DNA from: Pseudomonadota bacterium
GTDB taxonomy: Bacteria; Pseudomonadota; Alphaproteobacteria; Micropepsales; Micropepsaceae
NCBI GenBank assembly: GCA_018241025.1
Contig: JAFEEQ010000011.1
Coordinates: forward strand, 186,001 to 250,000
DNA length: 64,000 bases
Direction: 5' to 3'
Shown: positions 33,604 to 41,864 of the stretch, in pieces
Position numbering within the stretch: the stretch's first letter is position 1
Layout of the letters: each line of letters opens with the position of its first letter
Notes under the pieces: generated by a model
The model's input: only the letters and a program-made list of their open reading frames with translations
Told to the model about the DNA's origin: nothing
The model's database searches: none
Made by a program: the position numbers and the translations under genes

Positions 33604-34288
33604 GGGTCTGCCTCATCATCCAGATGCTGTAGGCGAGCAAAGCGATGCAGATCAGGTGGAATACATTCAGCGGCCCGAGTACCGGGGGATAGGGCTTCAG
33701 GAATTCCCACGCGAAACGTTGCGCTGCGTACCAGCCTGTGAACAGGTAGAAGCCGCTGCTGCGCACGGCCTCCGATCCGCGCGTCAGCGCATAAAGATAA
33801 GCGGCCAAAAACGCCAACATTGCGGCGGACTCGTAAAGCTGCACAGGATGGCGCGCGATGCCATCACCGAAATCGACGCCCCAGGGAAGCGCTGTGGCCG
33901 TGCCATAGGTGAAGTCCGGAAGTCCGGCAAAGAAACATCCAAGCCGGCCAACCGCGATACCGAGCGCAAGCGACGCGACGAACTGGCCACCGGTCGAGCC
34001 TTTGATTCCTGCTATCCGCTTGTAGAGTTCAACGCCGACAACGCCGCCTGCGATCGCACCGGCGATCGAGTGTCCGATCTGCCAGAGCCCGGCGAGTGTC
34101 ATGTTGAGGCTGCCGAAGACCAACGCGCCCGCAATGGCGCCGATGCCGAGCGCAATGAAATAGAGCGGATCGCTGAAAGGTGTCCGCAATCCGCCGGCAA
34201 AATATCGCTGCGAGACCCATCGCCCGATCGCCCAGGCGCTGAGCCATGCCGCGACATCGAATACCGCGTGAACCGCCATCGGCTGCAT
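33581..34288 (-). CDS. Divergent prolipoprotein diacylglyceryl transferase (Lgt)-family membrane protein
   Basis: A 235-residue polytopic protein with about seven hydrophobic segments. The Lgt pattern is visible: GRLGCFFAGLPDFTYGTATALPWGVDFGD, then RHPVQLYES and RFAWEFLKPYPP. In E. coli Lgt the first block is GRIGNFINGE; here the Asn is Cys, so ordinary lipoprotein transferase activity is doubtful. Pairing with the radical SAM gene suggests phosphatidylglycerol or another lipid as donor or substrate. ATG 34288 is preferred to GTG 34294 because GGACGGGG then has normal spacing. Confidence 0.72.
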   Translation of the reverse strand: MQPMAVHAVFDVAAWLSAWAIGRWVSQRYFAGGLRTPFSDPLYFIALGIGAIAGALVFGSLNMTLAGLWQIGHSIAGAIAGGVVGVELYKRIAGIKGSTGGQFVASLALGIAVGRLGCFFAGLPDFTYGTATALPWGVDFGDGIARHPVQLYESAAMLAFLAAYLYALTRGSEAVRSSGFYLFTGWYAAQRFAWEFLKPYPPVLGPLNVFHLICIALLAYSIWMMRQTHELRAAV

Positions 34289-34300
34289 CGACACCCCGTC

Positions 34301-34806
34301 CGCGCGATCCGGTTGAAGCGGCGAGAGTTACGCATATGTACTGGCACGGCAAGCGGCTTTGCGCTTTCGCAATGCGTCCGCGCGACTCGTTGTTCATCTT
34401 TGTGGCGACCAATGTGACGAAGTTTACGATGATGTCCGATTGCTGTGGTCCAGATGCCGCGCCCGCTAAAATCCGCAATGGTGATCATGGACTTGCGCGC
34501 GAAGCAGCGTACACTCGAATCAATTCCGCCGGGCTGGATGCAGCGATGGGCTGGAGCGATCAGAGAGGACAGCGTTGGGAAGGGCGGTCGCGTCTCGAGG
34601 GGCGCGGGCGGTTGCTGTCGTTCACGTGGGCTGATGAATGGAACTTGAACCGATGCTTAAGGGTTCCTTCTGGGAGCATCTGAAATACTGAGGGTGAAAT
34701 GACAAGGCCTTGGGACGCAGCAGCAAGATGAGGGTGGGTCGGCAGTAACACATAAGCCGGTCTTCGCCCGCGATCGGCGGGTGGGCGGCGCGAAAAGGAG
34801 CCAGTC
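34301..34806. other. Intergenic region between the lipid operon and prkA
   Basis: About 500 bp with divergent genes on both sides. No convincing gene is found; the short open frames have no family features and no ribosome binding site. An inverted pair, GGAAC at 34640-34644 and GTTCC at 34663-34667, could be part of a stress promoter for prkA, but the -10 half of an EcfG-type site is not clear. AAGGAG just before 34807 is the prkA ribosome binding site. Confidence 0.5.
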
Positions 34807-36750
34807 ATGAGTTCGCTCGACGTCTTCGACATTTTCACCCGCGACTATGCGCGTGAGAGGTTTGAAACGATCTCGCTTCGAGACTGGTTGCTCGCCGCGC
34901 GCGAAGACAAGATGCTTTACGCGACACCGGCCGAACGGATGGTCGCCGCCATCGGCGAAGCCGAGCTGGTCGACACCGCCCAGGATCCGCGCCTCGCGCG
35001 CCTGTTCTCCAACCGCACGATAAAGACCTACAAGGCCTTCGACGGCTTTTTCGGCATGGAAGACACGATCGAGCGGATCGTCGGCTACTTCCGCCACGCG
35101 GCGCAAGGCTTGGAGGAGAAGCGCCAGATCCTCTATCTCCTCGGCCCGGTCGGCGGCGGCAAGTCGTCGCTTGCCGAGCGCCTCAAGGATCTGATGGAGA
35201 AGCATCCCATCTACGTCCTGAAGGCCGGCGATGCGCTCAGCCCGGTTTTCGAATCCCCCCTCGGCCTCTTCCGTTCGCCCGAGCTGATCAATCTTCTTGC
35301 CGAACGCTACGGCATCGAACGCCACCGTCTCGGGGGCATCATGAGCCCCTGGGCCGTGAAGCGACTCGACGAATTCGGCGGCGACATCTCGAAGTTCGAG
35401 GTCGTCAAGCTTTATCCCTCCAAGCTGCGTCAGCTCGCCATCGCCAAGACCGAGCCCGGCGACGAGAACAACCAGGACATCTCCGCCCTCGTCGGCAAGG
35501 TCGACATCCGCAAGCTGGAGCATTTCAGCCAGAACGACCCCGATGCCTACTCCTTCTCCGGCGGCCTCTGCCACGCCAACCAGGGCCTTCTCGAATTCGT
35601 CGAGATGTTCAAGGCGCCGATCAAGGTCCTGCACCCGCTGCTCACCGCGACGCAGGAAGGCAACTACACCGGCACCGAGACGCTCGGCCCGATCCCGTTC
35701 AATGGCACGATCCTCGCCCATTCGAACGAGGCCGAATGGACGGTCTTCCGCAACAACCGCAACAACGAAGCCTTCCTCGACCGCATCTGCGTCGTGACCG
35801 TGCCCTATTGCCTGCGCGTTACCGAAGAGACGGCGATCTACAAGAAATTGCTCGAAGGCTCGAACCTCTGCGCATCGTCCTGCGCACCCGAGACGCTGGA
35901 GATGCTCGCCAAGTTCTGCGTCGCCACCCGCCTCAAGGATCACGAGAACTCCAACGTCGTCTCCAAGATGCGGGTCTATGACGGCGAGAAGCTGAAGGAC
36001 ACCGATCCGAAGGCCAAGACCCTGCAGGAATACAAGGACATGGCCGGCGTCGACGAAGGCATGACGGGCATCTCGACCCGCTTCGCCTACAAGACGCTGT
36101 CGGAGACCTTCAACTACGACGTCAACGAGGTCGGCGCCGATCCGGTTCACCTGATGTATGTGCTCGAACAGGCGATCAAGCGCGAGCAATATCCCGACGA
36201 CACCGAGAAGAAATATCTCGAATTCATCAAGGCCGAACTCGCGCCGCGCTACGCCGAATTCATCGGCAAGGAGATCCAGAAAGCCTATCTCGAAAGCTAC
36301 GGCGAATACGGCCAGAACCTGTTCGACCGTTACATCGCCTATGCCGACGCCTGGATCGAGGATCAGGACTACAAGGACGCCGACACCGGCCAGTTGCTCG
36401 ACCGCGCCGCGCTCGACAACGAGCTCTCCAAGATCGAAAAGCCCGCCGGCATCGCCAATCCGAAGGACTTCCGCAACGAGGTGGTGAAGTTCGCGCTCCG
36501 CCACCGCGCCCAGAACGACGGCAAGAACCCGGCCTGGACGGCGTATGAAAAGATCCGCTCCGTGATCGAGAAGCGCATGTTCACCCAGGTCGAGGACCTT
36601 CTGCCGGTGATCAGCTTCGAGTCGAAGAAGGACAGTGACACCCAGACCAAGCACAACGAGTTCATCAAGCGCATGCTCACCCGCGGCTACACCCCGCGCC
36701 AGGTCCGCCGCCTGGTCGAGTGGTACATGCGCGTGAACAAGGCGGGGTAG
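34807..36750 (+). CDS. prkA: PrkA/YeaG family serine protein kinase (AAA-type)
   Basis: A 647-residue PrkA. The AAA part has Walker A LLGPVGGGKSS at residues 111-121, and the region YSFSGGLCHANQGLLEFVEMFKAPIKVLHPLL follows it; the C-terminal PrkA domain starts near residue 400. Family members form the yeaG-yeaH-spoVR (ycgB) module induced in nitrogen starvation and stationary phase; both ATPase/protease-like and kinase activities have been reported. Strong RBS GGAG lies 7 bases before the ATG. It is followed by a REPIN and yeaH. Confidence 0.95.
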   Translation: MSSLDVFDIFTRDYARERFETISLRDWLLAAREDKMLYATPAERMVAAIGEAELVDTAQDPRLARLFSNRTIKTYKAFDGFFGMEDTIERIVGYFRHAAQGLEEKRQILYLLGPVGGGKSSLAERLKDLMEKHPIYVLKAGDALSPVFESPLGLFRSPELINLLAERYGIERHRLGGIMSPWAVKRLDEFGGDISKFEVVKLYPSKLRQLAIAKTEPGDENNQDISALVGKVDIRKLEHFSQNDPDAYSFSGGLCHANQGLLEFVEMFKAPIKVLHPLLTATQEGNYTGTETLGPIPFNGTILAHSNEAEWTVFRNNRNNEAFLDRICVVTVPYCLRVTEETAIYKKLLEGSNLCASSCAPETLEMLAKFCVATRLKDHENSNVVSKMRVYDGEKLKDTDPKAKTLQEYKDMAGVDEGMTGISTRFAYKTLSETFNYDVNEVGADPVHLMYVLEQAIKREQYPDDTEKKYLEFIKAELAPRYAEFIGKEIQKAYLESYGEYGQNLFDRYIAYADAWIEDQDYKDADTGQLLDRAALDNELSKIEKPAGIANPKDFRNEVVKFALRHRAQNDGKNPAWTAYEKIRSVIEKRMFTQVEDLLPVISFESKKDSDTQTKHNEFIKRMLTRGYTPRQVRRLVEWYMRVNKAG

Positions 36751-36756
36751 GAGACA

Positions 36757-36845
36757 ATGCTTCGGGGCTCGCGCTTCGCGCTCGCACCTCAGCATGACGA
36801 TACGCGCGTCATCCTGAGGTGCGCGCAAGGCGCGCCCCGAAGGAT
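36757..36845. repeat. REPIN: paired inverted hairpin repeats between prkA and yeaH
   Basis: Two inverted copies of a 39-43-bp repeat face each other. The left arm at 36757-36799 runs from TTCGGGGCTC to CACCTCAGCATGACG; the right arm at 36807-36845 runs from CGTCATCCTGAGGTG to GCCCCGAAGGAT. The middle of each arm is itself a hairpin with different bases (CGCGCTTCGCGCTCG against CGCGCAAGGCGCG). The right arm ends 6 bp before the yeaH ATG, so it may affect yeaH translation. The same family flanks the GIY-YIG gene. Confidence 0.85.
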
Positions 36846-36851
36846 GATGCC

Positions 36852-38147
36852 ATGACCCACTTCGTCGATCGTCGCCTCAACCCGAAAGGCAAGTCGCTCG
36901 CCAACCGGCAGCGTTTCCTGCGCCGCGCCCGCACCCAGATTCGCGAGGCGGTGCAGAAATCGCTCAAGGATTCTGGCGTCACCGATCTCGACAAGGATCG
37001 CAAGATCAAGATCTCGACCAAGGGCACGAAGGAGCCGCGCTTCCGCCTCGACCCGCGCGCCTCGGGCGAGCGCGACTTCGTCCTTCCCGGCAACAAGGAG
37101 TTCTCACCCGGCGACACCATCGACAAGCCCAAATCCGGCGCCGGTGGCGGCGGCAAGGATGCGTCGGACGGCGGTGAGGGTGACGACGATTTCGAGTTCA
37201 CCATGACCCAGGAGGAGGTGCTCGACATCTTCTTCGAGGATCTCGAACTCCCCAATCTCGTCCGCACCACCCTCAAGGAAACGCCGAACAAGGTCTGGAA
37301 GCGCGCCGGCATCTCAACAGCGGGCTCGCCGACGCAGATCAACCTCGTGCGCACGATGCGCAATTCCTACGGCCGCCGACTCGCGCTCAAGCGCCCGACG
37401 CCGGAAGACGTCAAGGCGCTGGAAACCGCACTCGACGAAGCCGAGCGCGCCGACGACCGCGAAAAGATCACGGCGCTGAAAGAGCAGCTCGCCAAGGCTG
37501 AGGCCAAGCGCAAATGGATCAGCTTCATCGATCCCATCGATGTGCGCTTCAACTCCTTCACCGAACAGCCGACGCCCACAAGCCAGGCCGTGATGTTCTG
37601 CCTGATGGACGTTTCCGGCTCGATGGGCGAACGGGAGAAGGACCTCGCCAAGCGCTTCTACATGCTGCTGCATCTCTTCCTGAGGCGGCGCTACAAGAAG
37701 GTCGATGTCGTCTTCATCCGCCACACCCATGATGCGCAGGAAGTGAACGAGCAGGAGTTCTTCTATTCGCGCCAGTCCGGCGGCACCATCGTCTCGACCG
37801 CGCTCGAAAAGATGCTGGAGATCCAGAAGGAGCGCTACGCGACCGCCGACTGGAACATCTACGCTGCCCAGGCATCGGACGGCTACACCCAGTCCGGCGA
37901 CGCCCGCACCTGCGTCGAGATGCTGAATCAGCTCATCATGCCGCTCTGCCAGTACTATGCCTATATCGAGATCCTGGACGAGCGCGAGATGGAGGTTTTC
38001 GCCTCTGACGAAAGTGGCGCCGAACTCTGGCGCGCCTATCGCACGGTGGCGGAGGAGTGGGACAATTTCGAAACCAAGCGCATCGCCAAGCCCGCCGACA
38101 TCTTCCCGGTGTTCCGCGAGCTGTTCAAGAAGACGGAGGCGGCATGA
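36852..38147 (+). CDS. yeaH: YeaH/YhbH family protein (DUF444, VWA-like)
   Basis: A 431-residue DUF444 protein. The N-terminal FVDRRLNPKGKSLANRQRFLRRARTQI is the family start. A Gly/Asp-rich linker (SGAGGGGKDASDGGEGDDD) follows, and the C-terminal half carries a VWA-like MIDAS motif in VMFCLMDVSGSMGEREKDLAKRFY. It belongs with prkA and spoVR in one stress module, probably as a partner in a complex. The frame opens 11 codons earlier inside the REPIN; ATG 36852 is chosen. It is followed by a REP copy and the GIY-YIG gene. Confidence 0.93.
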   Translation: MTHFVDRRLNPKGKSLANRQRFLRRARTQIREAVQKSLKDSGVTDLDKDRKIKISTKGTKEPRFRLDPRASGERDFVLPGNKEFSPGDTIDKPKSGAGGGGKDASDGGEGDDDFEFTMTQEEVLDIFFEDLELPNLVRTTLKETPNKVWKRAGISTAGSPTQINLVRTMRNSYGRRLALKRPTPEDVKALETALDEAERADDREKITALKEQLAKAEAKRKWISFIDPIDVRFNSFTEQPTPTSQAVMFCLMDVSGSMGEREKDLAKRFYMLLHLFLRRRYKKVDVVFIRHTHDAQEVNEQEFFYSRQSGGTIVSTALEKMLEIQKERYATADWNIYAAQASDGYTQSGDARTCVEMLNQLIMPLCQYYAYIEILDEREMEVFASDESGAELWRAYRTVAEEWDNFETKRIAKPADIFPVFRELFKKTEAA

Positions 38148-38185
38148 TCCTTCGGGGCTCGCTTCGCTCACACCTCAGGATGACG
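38147..38185. repeat. REP-like repeat, left flank of the GIY-YIG gene
   Basis: This 39-bp copy runs from ATCCTTCGGGGCTC to CACCTCAGGATGACG and overlaps the last base of yeaH. The inverse complement, with two mismatches, is at 38662-38700. The central GCTTCGCTCA part can form a small hairpin. Confidence 0.85.
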
Positions 38186-38208
38186 CGGCCCATAGGAGAG
38201 GCTGTGTA

Positions 38209-38706
38209 GTGGGCGGCTGGACATACATGCTTCGCTGTTGTGATGAGAGCTACTATGTAGGCTCGACGTCGCACTCCGACGTTCATACGCGCCTGAGCGA
38301 GCACAACGACGGTGCGCATATCGGCAGCTACACATATATGCGCCGTCCAGTAGTTCTGGTCTGGTCGATGCACTTCGATAAATTGACGGATGCCCATGAG
38401 ACGGAGCGGCGGGTCAAAGGTTGGAGCCGATCAAAGAAGGAAGCACTCATCGCAGGTAACGAGGAGCAGCTTCTGGCTCTCTCTGTTCGTCGTCGTGGCT
38501 TGGCGAAGCAGATGGAAAAGCAGAGTTCTCGGCGCGAGCTGGCACACAAGGCACAATCGATTGGCGCCAAAAACGAGTTCGTGCCGCCAAAACGAAAATT
38601 GCCAACGAGACGCAAGCCTCACTCTGAACGTCCCACCAACCGTCTGATCCCGCCCAATCCTCGTCATCCTGAGGTGCGAGCGGAGCGAGCCCCGAAGGAT
38701 GAATAA
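38209..38706 (+). CDS. GIY-YIG nuclease domain protein inserted between yeaH and spoVR
   Basis: A 165-residue protein. The nuclease domain (residues 3-85) shows WTYMLRC and YYVGST (the GIY-YIG pair is TYM/YVG here), then HTRLSEHN (catalytic Arg position), MRRPVVLVWSM, and THETERRVKGWSR-like helix AHETERRVKGWSRSKKEALI with the metal-binding Glu. The rest is a basic tail. The start is GTG 38209 with AGGAGAGG 7 bases upstream. The last 13 codons (HPEVRAERAPKDE) are written by the right REP repeat, and the stop overlaps the spoVR start. Lower GC than its neighbours suggests a newcomer. Confidence 0.85.
   Translation: MGGWTYMLRCCDESYYVGSTSHSDVHTRLSEHNDGAHIGSYTYMRRPVVLVWSMHFDKLTDAHETERRVKGWSRSKKEALIAGNEEQLLALSVRRRGLAKQMEKQSSRRELAHKAQSIGAKNEFVPPKRKLPTRRKPHSERPTNRLIPPNPRHPEVRAERAPKDE
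38662..38700. repeat. REP-like repeat, right flank of the GIY-YIG gene
   Basis: Inverted copy of 38147-38185, from CGTCATCCTGAGGTG to GCCCCGAAGGAT. It encodes the C-terminal residues of the GIY-YIG protein, and its last two bases are the first two of the spoVR start codon. Confidence 0.85.
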
Positions 38707-40177
38707 TCTCCTCTTCACCGACTCCGAATGGGATTTCGCCACCATCGAGCGCACCTACAAGGCGATCGAAGACATCGCGCTGAACGACCTGAAGCTCGAC
38801 GTCTATCCCAACCAGATCGAGATCATTTCGTCCGAGCAGATGCTCGACGCCTATTCCTCCATCGCCATGCCGCTGATGTACAACCACTGGTCCTTCGGCA
38901 AGACCTTCGCGCGCGAGGAGGGGATGTACCGCGCCGGCTATTCCGCGCTCGCCTATGAGGTCGTGATCAACTCCAGCCCGTGCATCTCCTATCTCCTCGA
39001 AGAGAACACGATGACGATGCAGGCACTCGTCATCGCCCATGCCGCCTTCGGCCACAACCACTTCTTCAAGAACAATTACCTGTTCCGGCAGTGGACCAAT
39101 GCCGAAGGCATCATGGATTACCTCGCCTTCGCCAAGCGCTACATCGCCGCCTGCGAGGAGCGCTATGGCCGCGACGACGTCGAAGCGACGCTGGATTCCG
39201 CCCATGCGCTGATGGACCAGGGCGTGTTCCGCTATCGCCGCCCGCCGCGCCCGTCGAAGGAGCGCGTGCTGGAAAAGCGCCGGCTGCGCGCCGAGTACGA
39301 AGAGAAAGCCTATGACGAACTCTGGCGCACGCTCCCCGCCGGTATCGAGCCGCCGGCCACGCACGCCGTGCCCGATGACGAGTATGACGGCGATGCCCGG
39401 CTGCCCGAAGAAAACCTTCTCTATTTCCTCGAAAAGAATTCTCCGGCGCTCAAGCCGTGGCAGCGCGAGACGCTGCGTATCGTGCGCAACCTGGCGCAAT
39501 ACTTCTATCCCCAGCGCCAGCTCAAGGTGATGAACGAAGGCTGCGCGACCTTCGTCCACTACACGATCATGAACCTGCTCTACGACCGCGGCATGATCAC
39601 CGAAGGCTCATGGCTGGAGTTCATGCACAGCCACACCTCGGTCGTCTTCCAGCCCGAGTTCTCGGACCGCCGCTACAGCGGCTTCAATCCCTACGCGCTT
39701 GGCTACGGCATGATGGCCGACATCCGGCGCATCTGCGAGAACCCGACGCCGGAAGACCGCGACTGGTTCCCCCAATTCGCCGGCAAGGGCGACTGGATCG
39801 GTACGCTGAAGGATGCGTGGGAGAACTATCGCGACGAAAGCTTCATCGAGCAGTTTCTGTCGCCGAAACTGATGCGCGATTTCCGGCTGTTCGCGCTCTA
39901 CGACAAGGCGGATGCGGGCGCGTACAAGGTCTCAGCCATTCACAACGAACGCGGCTACCGCGATGTGCGCGCCATGCTGGCGCGGCAATACGACATCGGC
40001 GCCGCCGACCCGAACATCCAGGTCGTCGGCGCCGATCTCAAAGGCAACCGTACTTTGTTCCTGTCTCACGACATGCATCGTGGCACCCCCCTGCACAACA
40101 ATTCCAAGGAACTCGTCCTTGCCCACATCGAACGGCTCTGGGGCCACGATGTGAAGCTCGAGGAGCGCGCGTCCTAG
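38699..40177 (+). CDS. spoVR: SpoVR family protein
   Basis: A 492-residue SpoVR/YcgB protein. Conserved segments include SSIAMPLMYNHWSFGKTFAREEGMYRAG, NSSPCISYLLEENTMTMQALVIAHAAFGHNHFFKNN, NEGCATFVHYTIMNLLYDRG and the C-terminal KGNRTLFLSHDMHRGTPL. The protein works with PrkA and YeaH, although its biochemistry is unknown. Its ATG is formed at the edge of the REP repeat, with no separated ribosome binding site, and overlaps the GIY-YIG stop (ATGAATAA); translation is therefore probably coupled. Confidence 0.94.
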   Translation: MNNLLFTDSEWDFATIERTYKAIEDIALNDLKLDVYPNQIEIISSEQMLDAYSSIAMPLMYNHWSFGKTFAREEGMYRAGYSALAYEVVINSSPCISYLLEENTMTMQALVIAHAAFGHNHFFKNNYLFRQWTNAEGIMDYLAFAKRYIAACEERYGRDDVEATLDSAHALMDQGVFRYRRPPRPSKERVLEKRRLRAEYEEKAYDELWRTLPAGIEPPATHAVPDDEYDGDARLPEENLLYFLEKNSPALKPWQRETLRIVRNLAQYFYPQRQLKVMNEGCATFVHYTIMNLLYDRGMITEGSWLEFMHSHTSVVFQPEFSDRRYSGFNPYALGYGMMADIRRICENPTPEDRDWFPQFAGKGDWIGTLKDAWENYRDESFIEQFLSPKLMRDFRLFALYDKADAGAYKVSAIHNERGYRDVRAMLARQYDIGAADPNIQVVGADLKGNRTLFLSHDMHRGTPLHNNSKELVLAHIERLWGHDVKLEERAS

Positions 40178-40347
40178 GCCTGCTGCAGGGGATGGTCGAT
40201 CGCCGCGACTGAAATCGTCTGTACGGTCGCAGTCTTGGCCGGCGCGGTTGACGACCAGGTGATTTCGACAAACATGAGCGCCGCGCCCACGATCAACGCC
40301 CAGGTCAATACCCGTGCGCCGAAGCCTTCTGTTTCAATCTCTCGCAT
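40174..40347 (-). CDS. Small single-helix membrane protein
   Basis: A 57-residue protein with one hydrophobic helix (VLTWALIVGAALMFVEITW, about residues 13-31) and a short, probably periplasmic, Thr/Ala-rich tail. ATG 40347 has GGAGAGGG upstream; a second ATG at 40359 lacks one. It ends overlapping the spoVR stop by 4 bp in a convergent arrangement. No family recognised; possibly not a true gene. Confidence 0.45.
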   Translation of the reverse strand: MREIETEGFGARVLTWALIVGAALMFVEITWSSTAPAKTATVQTISVAAIDHPLQQA

Positions 40348-40597
40348 AACCCTCTCCATTTTTGCCGCCGTTGCCGGATGGTTTACCCGGCCTTTCCGGC
40401 GACACGCGTGAGATAGGGTGCAGTGGTCAGTCCACAATAGTGGGCATGCTGCGTTGCAGCGAATGCGAGCCATGCGAAAAGCGTATGCATCCGGACCTTG
40501 TATCCACCGCATCGCGACACCACCTCGGACGCAGCCCGGCCTTCAAAGGCACGCCCGGTCGTGTCACGTTGCGCCCCTGAAAATCGGGGACGAAACA

Positions 40598-41431
40598 ATG
40601 ACCAGGCTGGAAACCGGCACAGACGACCTTTCCGCACGCGTCGAGAACGGCGTCGCGATCATCACCATGAACCGGCCGGAGCGGCGCAATGCCCTGTCCG
40701 GCGCCATGCTCGGTGCGATGGCCAGCACCCTGGCGGCCTGCGAGGCCGATCCGGCCGTCGCCTGCGTGGTTCTGACCGGCGCGGGCGGCGCCTTCTGCGC
40801 GGGCGGCGATGTGAAGGGCATGGCCGATGGCACCGGCGGCGGCTCCACCGCGCCGGCCGGCAGCGACATCGACAGCCGCATCCATGCCCAGCGTCTCAGC
40901 CAGCGCGCCACCGCCGGCAAGCTCCACCGCATGCCCAAGCCGACCATCGCGGCGATCCCCGGCGCCGCTGCCGGTGCCGGCCTGTCGCTTGCGCTCGCCT
41001 GCGACCTGCGCATCGCCGCCGAAGGCGCGGTGATGACCACGGCTTTCGCCCGCGTCGGCTTCTCCGGCGACTATGGCGGCACTTATTTCCTCAGCCAGCT
41101 TGTCGGCACCGCCAAGGCGCGTGAGCTCTACTTCCTCTCCGACCGCATCGACATGAAGGAGGCGCTGCGCCTCGGCCTGGTGAACTGGGTCGTGCCCGCC
41201 GATCAGCTCGAAGCGAAGACGCTGGAGATCGCACACCGCCTCGCCAAGGGCCCGCGCGTCGCCTATCGCTACATGAAGGAAAACATCAACCGCGCCGCCA
41301 CCGGTGCCGATGTCGAAGAGTGCATGGATCTCGAAGCCACGCACCACGTCCATGCCGGTAACACCGAAGACCACCGCGAAGCCGCGAAGGCCTTCGTCGA
41401 AAAACGCGAGCCGGTCTTCAAGGGACGTTGA
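40598..41431 (+). CDS. Enoyl-CoA hydratase/isomerase family protein
   Basis: A 277-residue crotonase-fold protein. Oxyanion-hole segments are GGAFCAGGDVKGM and PGAAAGAGLSLALACDLRIAAEGA. The two catalytic Glu of classical enoyl-CoA hydratase are not at the expected positions (AGAGLSLA and FARVGFSGDYGGTYF), so hydratase activity is doubtful; isomerase or hydrolase chemistry is possible, with Asp in SGDYGG as a candidate. A longer frame upstream is ignored; ATG 40598 gives a normal N-terminus (ARVENGVAIITMNRPERRNAL). Confidence 0.87.
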   Translation: MTRLETGTDDLSARVENGVAIITMNRPERRNALSGAMLGAMASTLAACEADPAVACVVLTGAGGAFCAGGDVKGMADGTGGGSTAPAGSDIDSRIHAQRLSQRATAGKLHRMPKPTIAAIPGAAAGAGLSLALACDLRIAAEGAVMTTAFARVGFSGDYGGTYFLSQLVGTAKARELYFLSDRIDMKEALRLGLVNWVVPADQLEAKTLEIAHRLAKGPRVAYRYMKENINRAATGADVEECMDLEATHHVHAGNTEDHREAAKAFVEKREPVFKGR

Positions 41432-41477
41432 TTTTTCTCCTCCCGCGATGGGGAGGTAAAAACACAAGGGGGAAACA

Positions 41478-41861
41478 ATGAGTCTCATCCTCGGCATCGT
41501 CGCCGGTATCATCGGCTGGATCGTCGTGGTGGTCGGCGTCAGCGCTGCCATCCGCTTCCTGGCGCCCGACCTTTCGGCCGCACTCCTGGCCCACACCACA
41601 GCCACCGCAATGGCCGAACGCCTCGCGATCAGCTTTGCCGGTTCGCTGTTCGGCGGCTGGCTTGCGGCGACCGCCGGCAGAAGCCGGCGCGCGGCACTGA
41701 TCACCGGCATCGTGATGCTGGCGATCTTCGTGCCCTATCACCTCTTCGGACACGACGCGATGGGCCCGATCTGGACCTCATTTCCGATGTGGTACCACGT
41801 GACGTTCTTCGTCTCGCTGCCGCTGCTCGCCATCCTCGGCGGCCGCATCGCGCGGCGCTGA
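41478..41861 (+). CDS. Small polytopic membrane protein
   Basis: A 127-residue protein with four hydrophobic stretches (about 3-27, 47-64, 70-90, 101-120). GGGGG lies 6 bases before the ATG. I do not recognise a family. It follows the crotonase gene by 46 bp, with a short palindrome (CTCCTCCCGC..GGGGAGG) in the gap, and converges on the VOC gene. Confidence 0.65.
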   Translation: MSLILGIVAGIIGWIVVVVGVSAAIRFLAPDLSAALLAHTTATAMAERLAISFAGSLFGGWLAATAGRSRRAALITGIVMLAIFVPYHLFGHDAMGPIWTSFPMWYHVTFFVSLPLLAILGGRIARR

Positions 41862-41864
41862 CGG

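Noticed and set aside
34640..34667. Possible EcfG (general stress) promoter GGAAC-N-GTT before prkA
   Set aside because: The -10 half does not match CGTT at the required spacing; the GGAAC/GTTCC pair may be a chance palindrome.
34246..34683. A 145-codon open frame in the gap before prkA
   Set aside because: No ribosome binding site, no family features, and it starts inside the coding region of the Lgt-like gene on the other strand.
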